Shown here: one piece after another, positions 1 through 6,908 of the stretch | Layout: every line of letters begins with the position of its first letter | Position numbering within the stretch: position 1 is the first letter of the stretch | Origin: Nesterenkonia aurantiaca | GTDB taxonomy: Bacteria > Actinomycetota > Actinomycetes > Actinomycetales > Micrococcaceae | DNA: 64,000 nt | NCBI RefSeq assembly: GCF_004364585.1 | Contig: NZ_SOAN01000003.1 | Coordinates: 1 to 64,000 of the forward strand | Reading direction: 5' to 3' | Notes under the pieces: model-generated | Told to the model about the DNA's origin: nothing | Seen by the model: the letters and a program-made list of their open reading frames with translations, nothing else | Databases searched by the model: none | Program-made: the position numbers and the translations under genes

Positions 1-192
1 ATCTCCGCCTTCGCGACCGTCGGGCTCACCAGTGGGCTCACCGAGGACCTCCCGCCCGAGGGGCTCTACGTGCTCGCGGCGCTGATGTTCGCCGGACGAG
101 TCGGGATCATCACCTTCGCCGCCTCGCTGACCGTGCGCCAGCGCAGCCGGGTCCGGTACCGCTACCCCGAAGCACGCCCCATGATCGGCTGA
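1..192 (+). CDS. TrkH/KtrB-type potassium transporter, C-terminal fragment
   Basis: This is the last 63 residues of a TrkH/KtrB-family potassium-translocating subunit; the rest lies left of the window. The visible part starts inside the fourth pore loop (SAFATVGLTSGL, the filter-type motif) and continues through a last membrane helix with AGRVGIITFA, the conserved end of the family. It closely resembles the C-terminus of the complete trkH on the opposite strand at 1007-2368, so it is a second paralogue. It runs convergently toward trkA with a 123-base gap. Family assignment is firm; ion preference cannot be judged from this fragment. Confidence 0.85.
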   Translation: MSAFATVGLTSGLTEDLPPEGLYVLAALMFAGRVGIITFAASLTVRQRSRVRYRYPEARPMIG

Positions 193-315
193 CCCCCAGC
201 TGTCTCCCCCCCGGGAGTAGGTTTCCCTCTAAACCAACAGTCTTCTGTGAGGAGCTCAGAGTTCGACGGTTGTTGTGGGTCGAGGACGTGTTCCTGTGTT
301 GGTTGGGGAGGGTCT

Positions 316-1041
316 TCAGCGCAGACGTTTGAACCCCTCTGCTGCTCGGGCAGGCCCAGAGACGAGGATGATGTCCTCAGCGCCAAGCACCGTCTGTGGG
401 GTCGCGGGCTGCCACTTCTCATTGAGGCGCTTGACCGCGGTGATGCTCACCCCATGGAGAGTCCGAACATCAATCTCACCGAGAGGCCGGCCGAGGATCT
501 TCTGGTGAGGGGTCGTCTTCGCGATCGCGAAGTCCTCATCAATCAAGATGTAGTCCTCCAAGCTTCCTCTGACCATATGTGCGACCCGTCGGCCCATGTC
601 ATGCTCAGGGAAGATGATGTGGGGGACCCCGAGCTGTTCAAGAATCGCCCGGTGAGCCTCACTGACCGCTTTGGCCCATAGTTCCTTGATCTCGAACTGG
701 AGCATCAGAGAAGTCGCGAGGATGCTGGATTCCAGATTCGAAGCGATCGAGACCACCACATGATCAAACTCATCCACCGAGAGCTGCCGCATCGCGTCTT
801 CGCTTCGCACATCGGCGGCGACTACGTGGGTGAGCTTGCCGTTGAGTGATTGCACCACCGCTTCATCGATATCGATTCCGAGCACGTCTGTTCCGTGAGC
901 CATCAGCTCCAGGGCAAGGGCTCTGCCGAAGCGTCCCAAGCCGATGACCGCCACAGCATCCGGGCGCGCAACATCAGAGGGGTCAGTGCCGCCGAAGAGT
1001 TTGAAATTAGCCAATGATCGGCCTTTCCTTAGGAAGTTCAT
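316..1041 (-). CDS. trkA: Trk/Ktr potassium uptake regulatory protein TrkA
   Basis: A cytosolic RCK/KTN regulator of about 241 residues that would gate the membrane subunit encoded just upstream. The N-terminal Rossmann fold shows the nucleotide loop GLGRFGRALA followed by an acidic strand end (GID), and the C-terminal third resembles a TrkA-C domain. I chose the ATG at 1041 (MNFLRKGRSL), preceded by a GGGAG motif, over a longer reading starting at 1080. This start overlaps the 3' end of trkH by about 35 bases, implying co-transcription and translational coupling. Function as the KtrA-like partner is inferred from family and adjacency. Confidence 0.9.
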   Translation of the reverse strand: MNFLRKGRSLANFKLFGGTDPSDVARPDAVAVIGLGRFGRALALELMAHGTDVLGIDIDEAVVQSLNGKLTHVVAADVRSEDAMRQLSVDEFDHVVVSIASNLESSILATSLMLQFEIKELWAKAVSEAHRAILEQLGVPHIIFPEHDMGRRVAHMVRGSLEDYILIDEDFAIAKTTPHQKILGRPLGEIDVRTLHGVSITAVKRLNEKWQPATPQTVLGAEDIILVSGPARAAEGFKRLR

Positions 1042-2368
1042 ACTTGGTTCGCCGCTCCCGCAGTGCCAAAGCGGAAGCAAACGTGATGGGACCGATCCGG
1101 CCGATGAACATCAACATCACCAAGAGAAGCCGTCCCAGGACCGGAAGATCCGCGGTGATCCCGGTCGATAGCCCGACCGTGGAGAACGCCGAGACTGTCT
1201 CGAAGAGGACCTGATCGAGAGGAAGACCAGAGATGTGCATCAGCACCCCGGTCACCACGGTGATCAGAGCCAGCGCCAGCAAGACCACGGCGATAGCTTG
1301 ACGGTGCACGGAACGAGAGAGCCTTTTGCCGAAGATGTTCACCGCGGCGTCTCCGCGGAGTTCAGTGATCAAGATGAACAGCAACACTGCGAATGTCGTG
1401 ACCTTGATACCTCCCGCCGTTCCCGCCGGTGCCCCGCCGATCAGCATCAACACATCGATCCCCAGCCATGTCGTCGGTTCCATCGCGGAGATATCGACAC
1501 TGTTGAACCCGGCAGTGCGAGTCTGCACCGACTGAAAGAATCCCGCCAAGAGCTTCTCAGACCAATGCAGCGGCCCTAAGGTCCGGGGGTTCGACCATTC
1601 CAACACAGTGATCAGTGCTGTACCTAGCACCAGTAGCAGCGTGGTCGCCCACACCACTATCCGGGTGTGCATCGACCATAATCTGGGGGTCCGGAAATGT
1701 CGCCGCAGCTGGATGATCACAGGGAAACCCAGACCACCCAAGATGATCGCTGCCGCCATGGAAAGACAGACCACCGGGTCAGCGACGAATCCCATCATCG
1801 AGTCACTGAAGAGGGAGAAGCCTGCATTATTGAAAGCCGAAACGGAATGGAAGACCCCTTGCCACAGTGCTTCGCCAAAACCCATCTGATAGCTCAGGTA
1901 GAACCGCAGCACCAACACCACGGCTAAGACCCCCTCGATGCTCAACGAGATCTTCACGATCCCCAGGATCAAGGATCGAAGATCAGCCAGGCCCAGACTC
2001 TTAGCTTCGGTGGCAGCGACCAGTTTTGACCTCAGCGAGAGACGCCCCAGGACGATCAGACCGATCACGGTGGCAAACGTCATGACCCCGAAACCACCCA
2101 GTTGGATGAGCACCAGTATCACCGCTTGCCCCAGTGGGGACCAGTGAGTCGCCGTGTCGACTACGACAAGGCCAGTCACGCACAGCGCCGAGGTGGCGGT
2201 GAAGAGTGCGTGTATGAAATCAGTCTGTTCCCCCGGGGCCGTGGCAGCCGGTAACAAAAGCAATCCCGTTCCCACAGCAGCGGTGAGAAGGAAACCTAGA
2301 AAGATGAGCTGCACCGGGCGTACTCGGCGAAGCATCGCCCGCTGACCAGCGGGATTCGAGTGATTCAC
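1007..2368 (-). CDS. trkH: Trk/Ktr potassium transporter membrane subunit TrkH
   Basis: A 453-residue membrane channel subunit of a K+ uptake system. Four pore-loop repeats are visible, each with the filter-like glycine: ATSALCVTGLV, SAFNNAGFSLF, QTRTAGFNSVD and SAFSTVGLSTG. Their presence identifies the KtrB/TrkH fold of four M1-P-M2 units. It is the first gene of a two-gene operon with trkA. The start is GTG at 2368. A TATGCT hexamer lies 8 bases upstream of it with no clear Shine-Dalgarno sequence, so the transcript may be leaderless. Confidence 0.92.
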   Translation of the reverse strand: MNHSNPAGQRAMLRRVRPVQLIFLGFLLTAAVGTGLLLLPAATAPGEQTDFIHALFTATSALCVTGLVVVDTATHWSPLGQAVILVLIQLGGFGVMTFATVIGLIVLGRLSLRSKLVAATEAKSLGLADLRSLILGIVKISLSIEGVLAVVLVLRFYLSYQMGFGEALWQGVFHSVSAFNNAGFSLFSDSMMGFVADPVVCLSMAAAIILGGLGFPVIIQLRRHFRTPRLWSMHTRIVVWATTLLLVLGTALITVLEWSNPRTLGPLHWSEKLLAGFFQSVQTRTAGFNSVDISAMEPTTWLGIDVLMLIGGAPAGTAGGIKVTTFAVLLFILITELRGDAAVNIFGKRLSRSVHRQAIAVVLLALALITVVTGVLMHISGLPLDQVLFETVSAFSTVGLSTGITADLPVLGRLLLVMLMFIGRIGPITFASALALRERRTKYELPKERPIIG

Positions 2369-2720
2369 AAGCCGAGAGCATAGACCTACCCACGGGCCGC
2401 TTCAATCCTGCGACACCTCGGCATCACCGCGGACTCCCATATTCCGCGGGACACCGGTGGTGGATGGAGCAATCGTCTTTCGAAGCGCCATGACGATCCA
2501 CGGATCGATGCGCCCCTCAGAGGCACGGCGATTCAGTCTGTCCTTGGGGCCTTCGGTCAATCTGGTGACGGTGTCGCTGCCGCAACACCGCGGCGACGAC
2601 GTTCCAGCGCCCGCTAGACCATCGGCTTACGGGCGTTCTTCACTCGCCATCTCATGCGGAGATGTCTCCTAACTCACGACGAGCACAGAAGGCGAGTTCA
2701 GGTGGTGAGTGCCAGGGTTG
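2369..2720. other. Intergenic region upstream of trkH
   Basis: About 350 bases separate the lipoprotein gene from trkH, both on the minus strand. I see no convincing gene here; the short ORFs have no recognisable protein character. A possible -10 element for trkH (TATGCT on the minus strand, 2377-2382) is the only site I can support. I looked for a c-di-AMP-type riboswitch, which precedes some ktr operons, and saw no obvious conserved core. Confidence 0.4.
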
Positions 2721-3206
2721 CTAGAGGCGCTGGCTGAGGTCCACGACGTCGCGGACACCTACGGGGTTCTCGAGCTCCACATCGATGGCTCCCAGGACGG
2801 CCTCCTCTGTGCACTCGTTCACCCCCTCACGCGTGCCGGTGATCACGGCGACGGCCACTTCGTCCTGGGTCTCCTCCACCCTGTACTGCAAGCCGTGACA
2901 ATCGAAGTTGCCCATGACAACGAAGAACCGTGAGACCTCGTCGTCGACTTCCTCGTAGTCTCCCCACTCCACATAGTGCCGGGAGAAAAGTGCTTCCACA
3001 GGTTCCTGCACGTCGCCACGAGGCCAATCATCTTCCGGCGTTTGTTGTGCGCTCTGCTGGTAAGCCTCTGCCCAGTCGATGTCGTCGTGGGTCGGGGAGG
3101 TAGAAGGCTGAGGCGTCGGCTCTTCACTGCCGCACGCAGTGATCAACAAGCCACCTGCCGCAGCGACCGCGATCATTGCGCTGTGCCGGGTCCGTGACGC
3201 ACTCAT
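2721..3206 (-). CDS. Putative lipoprotein, unknown function
   Basis: A 161-residue secreted lipoprotein. A basic N-terminus and hydrophobic stretch lead to the lipobox LITAC, with the lipidated cysteine at residue 25, followed by a Pro/Ser/Thr-rich acidic linker. The mature part is acidic and carries two cysteines (NFDCHG, NECTEE) that could pair. No known domain was recognised. It stands alone between the trkH upstream region and the divergent DUF2975 gene. Export and lipidation are well supported; the role is unknown. Confidence 0.75.
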   Translation of the reverse strand: MSASRTRHSAMIAVAAAGGLLITACGSEEPTPQPSTSPTHDDIDWAEAYQQSAQQTPEDDWPRGDVQEPVEALFSRHYVEWGDYEEVDDEVSRFFVVMGNFDCHGLQYRVEETQDEVAVAVITGTREGVNECTEEAVLGAIDVELENPVGVRDVVDLSQRL

Positions 3207-3298
3207 CTCTTCACCCTAGCGGGGCGAACCGGAAGTCCGCACGATCTCCCCGGAACCAGAAATCGCAACCAGGATGCCGCCAACGTTAGATCCAGCAT

Positions 3299-3332
3299 AT
3301 TGACTAACAATAGTAATCACCTGATAATCAAT
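3299..3332 (+). promoter_or_regulatory. Promoter with dyad symmetry for the DUF2975/HTH pair
   Basis: A strong sigma70-type promoter is visible: TTGACT at 3300-3305, a 17-base spacer and GATAAT at 3323-3328. The ATG at 3335 follows the -10 by only 6 bases, so the mRNA should be leaderless. The two promoter elements sit in an interrupted inverted repeat, ATTGACTAAC (3299-3308) and GATAATCAAT (3323-3332), matching at 8 of 10 positions. A dimeric repressor bound here would block RNA polymerase. The small HTH protein encoded at 3811 is the obvious candidate for autoregulation. Confidence 0.7.
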
Positions 3333-3334
3333 AC

Positions 3335-3811
3335 ATGTCTACTGTGTACTCGACCGGGCTCCGAGTTGCCCTGAGCCTTCTGATGTTGGGAAGTCTCATC
3401 GTCCAGGTGGCGATCCCTGTGAATGCAAGAAGCGCCGGCGAGGTGTTTCCTGAGATCGAGCCGCTGACGGCGCCCTACGCGACTCTCGCGATCGCCGCCA
3501 TCGTGGGAGTGCAGGTCGGGTTGGTCGCTACGTGGCGACTGGCGTCGATGGTGTCGAAGGATCGAATCTTTGATGCGTCGGCGTTGAAATGGGTGGATGT
3601 CATCCTCGTCGCGCTGATCATCACCACCGGATTGGCCGCAGCGGTTTTCGTGCACCTGATATTCATCGTCCAGGTCGGTGGGCCTCCAGCCCTCGTAGGG
3701 CTGGGTGGCGCCGTGACACTGGGGCTCTCGCTCTTGCTGCTTCTGGCAGTCATGCGTGGCCTGTTGGTCCAGGCGATCGACTACAGAAGCGAACTGGCAG
3801 GGGTCGTCTGA
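3335..3811 (+). CDS. DUF2975 family membrane protein
   Basis: A 158-residue integral membrane protein with four predicted helices (around residues 8-28, 48-66, 88-115 and 122-142) and short polar loops. Length and helix layout match the DUF2975 family, which typically sits next to a small YozG-like HTH regulator, as here. The stop codon overlaps the start of that regulator by one base (TGATG), so the two are translationally coupled. Molecular function is unknown. A membrane sensor that controls the regulator is plausible from the pairing but is only inference. Confidence 0.8.
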   Translation: MSTVYSTGLRVALSLLMLGSLIVQVAIPVNARSAGEVFPEIEPLTAPYATLAIAAIVGVQVGLVATWRLASMVSKDRIFDASALKWVDVILVALIITTGLAAAVFVHLIFIVQVGGPPALVGLGGAVTLGLSLLLLLAVMRGLLVQAIDYRSELAGVV

Positions 3812-4038
3812 TGGCCATCAGGGTTGCCATCGATGTCATGCTCGCTGAACGCCAGATGTCGGTGGGCGAGTTGGCCGAGAAGGTCGGAATCACTCCGGCC
3901 AACATTTCGATACTGAAGAACAATCATGCACGGGCCATCAGGTTCTCCACCTTGGAAGCACTCTGCCAAGCTCTCGACTGTGAACCCGGGGACCTGCTGC
4001 GTCGGGAGAACCGCGACCCCACCGCCGAAGACGCATGA
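3811..4038 (+). CDS. Small XRE/Cro-type HTH regulator (YozG-like)
   Basis: A 75-residue DNA-binding protein that is little more than one Cro/CI helix-turn-helix. The HTH spans roughly residues 17-45 (MSVGELAEKVGITPANISIL), followed by FSTLEALCQALDCEPGDLL, the typical end of the YozG-like family. It begins one base inside the stop of the preceding DUF2975 gene. The dyad across the promoter at 3299-3332 is its likely operator. No effector domain is present, so regulation probably depends on its membrane partner. Confidence 0.85.
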   Translation: MAIRVAIDVMLAERQMSVGELAEKVGITPANISILKNNHARAIRFSTLEALCQALDCEPGDLLRRENRDPTAEDA

Positions 4039-4143
4039 AGAACATCTTCGGTGAGGGGTAAGGGCTCTCATGACGAGTCTCCGGCGGATGCACCAGAGAA
4101 CCTTGCTCCTGCCAGGGAGCAGCACTAGGGGAAGGGTCCACGC

Positions 4144-4618
4144 GTGACCACGTCGGAGTTCCTCGGCATCCGAATCACTCTCGGAGCGTTGGCTTTAGGA
4201 GCCCTCATCACGCAACTCCTCGTGGTCCCATTTGTCGCCGCGGGGCTTGCCGAGGACTACCCGCAGGTGGCACATCTGGGATTCCCTTATCTGGCTGCCG
4301 TGACGGTGGCAATCCTGGGATTCGAGGCTGCACTGCTGGCCGGCTGGGTGCTGCTCACGGGGGCCGTGGCGGAAGAACGGTTCGGCGGGCCGCGTGCGGC
4401 GGTGGGCGAACGGCATGACGGTGTCGCTGGGCATCATGGCGCTGTTACTGGCAGGAGTGTTCTTCCATGCGGGGTGGGAGGAGAATGTCGGCGGTCCGCT
4501 CATGTTGTTCGGGCTGCTCGCCTGTCTCGCCGCACTCGCCGCGGCGCTGATACTCAGAAGCTGGGCATTGCGTTCTCTCCCGACGACTATCCGCGAACCT
4601 GTCTCGCAAGCCACGTGA
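4144..4618 (+). pseudogene. Second DUF2975 gene, frameshifted
   Basis: The GTG at 4144, preceded by GGGGAAGGG, starts a DUF2975-like protein that reads well to about 4385 (MTTSEFLGIR to LTGAVAEERFGG). It then turns into a polar, unrelated sequence. From about 4390 the +1 frame resumes the family pattern (RRWANGMTVSLGIMALLLAG onward) and ends at 4618. Removing one G from the run near 4386-4390 gives a continuous protein that aligns along its length with the neighbour at 3335. No HTH partner follows it. Either a true pseudogene or an assembly error. Confidence 0.75.
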
Positions 4619-4767
4619 TCAACACTGCCACCTGGGGCATATAGCGCCCCCGCCGCTTACGGTCGCGATCCACAGTCAGCAATCGAGCGGACCGGCCTGA
4701 CGTGGGGGAGTGTCCGGTGAGCGATTGGCTCGCAGGCTGACGCAGGGTCTGCTTCTGGCGGTGCATA

Positions 4768-4817
4768 GTCCACTTGACACAGCCGAGGATGTAAAAGAAG
4801 CTGTACGTCAAGTGAAC
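4768..4817 (+). promoter_or_regulatory. Interrupted inverted repeat upstream of the second membrane/HTH pair
   Basis: Two 11-base arms, GTCCACTTGAC (4768-4778) and GTCAAGTGAAC (4807-4817), are inverted repeats matching at 10 of 11 positions with 28 bases between them. The left arm includes TTGACA (4774-4779), a perfect -35 hexamer, but no good -10 sits at the usual distance. The site lies 22 bases before the GTG of the gene at 4840. It may be an operator for the HTH protein encoded at 5309. Confidence 0.5.
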
Positions 4818-4839
4818 TGTTCATTTAGGGGGACTCAAA

Positions 4840-5307
4840 GTGACCATCGAGCAACCACCCACGACGTGGGGCCGCACCAGATTCGGGACCGGCCGCACAC
4901 CGGCGATGGCAATCGCGGTTCCTCTCGGGATCCTCATCGGGATAGCTGGAGGTCTGCTCGCTGTGGTCTTCGGTGTCGCTGGCGCGCAACCCCTCGTGGG
5001 CTTCCTGAGCTTCGCCGCCTTTCTCACATTTCCTGGCGTAGCTTTGGTCTTCGCTGTCGTCGTCGACCGCGAAACCCTCAAAGGAGCAGCCCAGCATCCT
5101 GACGACTCGGTCGAATCCGGGTGGTACGACAGAGCCACCTCGGGCACTTTTCACGACATCATCGTCGTCCTCGGAGTCACCTCCCTCGTCCTTGCCTTCA
5201 TCCCTCGCGACTTCCAGGTTGACCTGAAACTTGTCCTCCCAGCGGTGCTCGCACTCTGTTTCGTTTCTACCGGCATCCGATACCTGCTGCTGCGACGGAA
5301 AGGGTGA
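4840..5307 (+). CDS. Membrane protein paired with an HTH regulator
   Basis: A 155-residue protein with four predicted membrane helices (about residues 23-45, 51-74, 102-122 and 128-148) and a polar loop between helices 2 and 3. It does not obviously belong to DUF2975, but genomic layout mirrors the pair at 3335-4038: a membrane protein followed at once by a small HTH gene. The start is GTG at 4840 behind a GGGGG-type ribosome site. The next gene begins 1 base after the stop. Function is unknown. Confidence 0.7.
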   Translation: MTIEQPPTTWGRTRFGTGRTPAMAIAVPLGILIGIAGGLLAVVFGVAGAQPLVGFLSFAAFLTFPGVALVFAVVVDRETLKGAAQHPDDSVESGWYDRATSGTFHDIIVVLGVTSLVLAFIPRDFQVDLKLVLPAVLALCFVSTGIRYLLLRRKG

Positions 5308-5308
5308 C

Positions 5309-5509
5309 GTGAAGAACCTGGTCCACGAATCACGACGACGCCTGGCGTGGTCTCAGCAGAAACTTGCCGATGAACTCGGGGTCTCGCGCCAGACGATCAT
5401 CTCAATCGAGCGCGGGCGCTTCGATCCATCTCTGCCCTTGGCATTTCGAATTGCAGCTGTCTTCGACTGCACCATCGAAGATATTTTCCTTCCCGAGGAT
5501 CAGTCGTGA
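5309..5509 (+). CDS. Small XRE-type HTH regulator
   Basis: A 66-residue HTH protein of the compact YozG/AnsR-like type. The motif SQQKLADELGVSRQTIISIE is a clear helix-turn-helix, followed by PSLPLAFRIAAVFDCTIEDI, the usual C-terminal signature. The GTG start at 5309 lies one base after the stop of the membrane protein, with GAAAGGG upstream. It probably represses its own operon through the inverted repeat at 4768-4817. Its stop overlaps the next small ORF. Confidence 0.85.
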   Translation: MKNLVHESRRRLAWSQQKLADELGVSRQTIISIERGRFDPSLPLAFRIAAVFDCTIEDIFLPEDQS

Positions 5510-5730
5510 CAAGGCCCGTCTCGGGTGCCTTCACTTACAGATGGCGTACTCCTGGAATGGGTTTGGCAACAAGACTTCAGCGGTACCTGGGACTCGAGTC
5601 GATGCCGGTCCACGAGCAGTACCAGAGGGCCGAGCGTGGTGCGCAGCTCACCTGCACCAGGTGTGGAGCATTCGTGGCACACGAGAATCAGGCCGTGCAC
5701 ACTCGACGGCATCGCGAGGGTGGAATCTAG
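5506..5730 (+). CDS. Small putative zinc-finger protein
   Basis: An ORF of 74 codons whose GTG start overlaps the stop of the HTH gene (GTGA), suggesting coupled translation. Near the C-terminus it shows CTRCGAFVAHENQAVHTRRH, a C-x2-C then spaced histidines arrangement. This resembles small actinobacterial proteins with a CxxCGALV core and an H-x2-3-H tail. The first 17 residues are less convincing, and the ATG at 5557 is an alternative start. Function is unknown; zinc binding is inferred from residue spacing only. Confidence 0.5.
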   Translation: MTRPVSGAFTYRWRTPGMGLATRLQRYLGLESMPVHEQYQRAERGAQLTCTRCGAFVAHENQAVHTRRHREGGI

Positions 5731-5785
5731 CTCTGACCTGCCACATCACTGGAGTCCGCGAGAGGCGGTCCCGTAGAGGTCCCTC

Positions 5786-6304
5786 ATGCCCGACCTGACG
5801 ACTGATCGTCTCCTGCTGCGCGACTTCATCTCCGCGGACGTCCCGGGTGTCCACGCTTACGCCGCTGATGCGGAGGTGTGTCGCTATATGGACTGGGGTC
5901 CGAACACGCTGGAGCAGACTCGTGTGTTCATCGAGGACACGATGGCCGCCGCTTCACGCTCCGCGCGCGAGTCCTTCACCTGGGCAGTCACCGCTGGGGG
6001 AGAGGTCCTGGGGGCTTGCTCGGTCACGATCACAAGTGCCGAGCACCATCGTGGAGAGCTGGGCTACGTGTTGGCCCGCCGATTCTGGGGTCAGGGGTAC
6101 GCCACCGAGGCCGCGGACGCCGTGCTGGGCTTCGCGCACGAAGAACTGGGACTGCAGCGGGTAGAGGCGACGTGCCGGCCGGGCAACATCGCGTCGCAGC
6201 GAGTCCTGAGACGGATCGGAATGCAGCAAGAAGCCCTCTTGCGCTCACATATGCTCATCCGTGGACGACGGGAAGACTCCCTGTTGTTCGTGAGGGTGGA
6301 CTGA
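5786..6304 (+). CDS. GNAT acetyltransferase (RimJ/RimL-like)
   Basis: A 172-residue acetyltransferase of the RimJ/RimL branch, which moves an acetyl group from acetyl-CoA to an amine, often a protein N-terminus or a small toxic amine. The N-terminal TDRLLLRDF, the strand GELGYVLARRFWGQGYATEA containing the acetyl-CoA binding loop (R-x2-GxG-like), and the late NIASQRVLRRIGM are family hallmarks. It stands as a single gene. The substrate cannot be predicted. Confidence 0.85.
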   Translation: MPDLTTDRLLLRDFISADVPGVHAYAADAEVCRYMDWGPNTLEQTRVFIEDTMAAASRSARESFTWAVTAGGEVLGACSVTITSAEHHRGELGYVLARRFWGQGYATEAADAVLGFAHEELGLQRVEATCRPGNIASQRVLRRIGMQQEALLRSHMLIRGRREDSLLFVRVD

Positions 6305-6359
6305 TTCCGCGCGAGATTCCCGGCCTCCGAGCTCGGGACTGTTAACAGGAGGCGCTGAT

Positions 6360-6566
6360 ATGCGGGCCGGACTATTTGTACTGATCTTCGCCCTACTGGT
6401 GACGGGCGCGATGTTCACGGGCTCGGACAATCTGGCCTTTGTGCTCTACTTCAGCGCGGCCCTGGCCGCCATCGCGGCCACAGTCATGACGGCGAGCGGA
6501 CGTGGGGCACTGCGTCGGATTCGGCGCAATCTCACACAGGGATGGTCTGGGCGCAATCCCGAGTAG
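6360..6566 (+). CDS. Small membrane protein, unknown function
   Basis: A 68-residue protein with two predicted membrane helices (residues 3-18 and 24-43) and a basic tail (RGALRRIRRN). A near-perfect AGGAGG sits 7 bases before the ATG, which is the main reason to believe it is expressed. No family recognised. It is followed by the 3' end of the convergent HPr gene. Confidence 0.6.
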   Translation: MRAGLFVLIFALLVTGAMFTGSDNLAFVLYFSAALAAIAATVMTASGRGALRRIRRNLTQGWSGRNPE

Positions 6567-6641
6567 CCGCAGAACGCTTCACTTCAGCGTGAGCAGGGGG
6601 CCGGCCGCCTCGCCCCGTCCGGGTAATCGTCGAGTGGAGTT

Positions 6642-6908
6642 TCACTGCGAGGCCTCCAGCAGCTGGACCAGCGTCTCCAGGGCCTGTTCGGCACCTGCTC
6701 CGGTGGCGCGCAGCACCACCCGGTCGCCCTGCGCGACGTCCAGGCTCATAACGCCCAGCAGGCTGTCCGCCTGCACGGAAAGCTCGGGCGCGGCCGCCTT
6801 CGCGATCTCGACCGGGACCGGCTGCTCTGCCGCCGCATACGCGAAAGCCGCGGCAGGCCGGGCGTGGAGCCCGGCCGCCGCGGCGATCACCGCAGTGCGT
6901 TCAATCAT
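6642..6908 (-). CDS. ptsH: HPr phosphocarrier protein
   Basis: An 88-residue HPr, the phosphocarrier that passes phosphate from enzyme I to EIIA of the PTS. The active-site histidine is H15 in GLHARPA, and the regulatory-serine region QADSLLGVMSLDV is present, with the serine near residue 49. It is the last gene of the fructose operon and its start overlaps the end of fruA by 4 bases, so it is probably induced with fructose uptake. No enzyme I gene is in the window. Confidence 0.93.
   Translation of the reverse strand: MIERTAVIAAAAGLHARPAAAFAYAAAEQPVPVEIAKAAAPELSVQADSLLGVMSLDVAQGDRVVLRATGAGAEQALETLVQLLEASQ

Noticed and set aside
2369-2720. Possible c-di-AMP riboswitch upstream of trkH
   Set aside because: Such riboswitches occur before some ktr genes, but I could not find its conserved core, and the -10 element appears to lie only 8 bases from the start codon.
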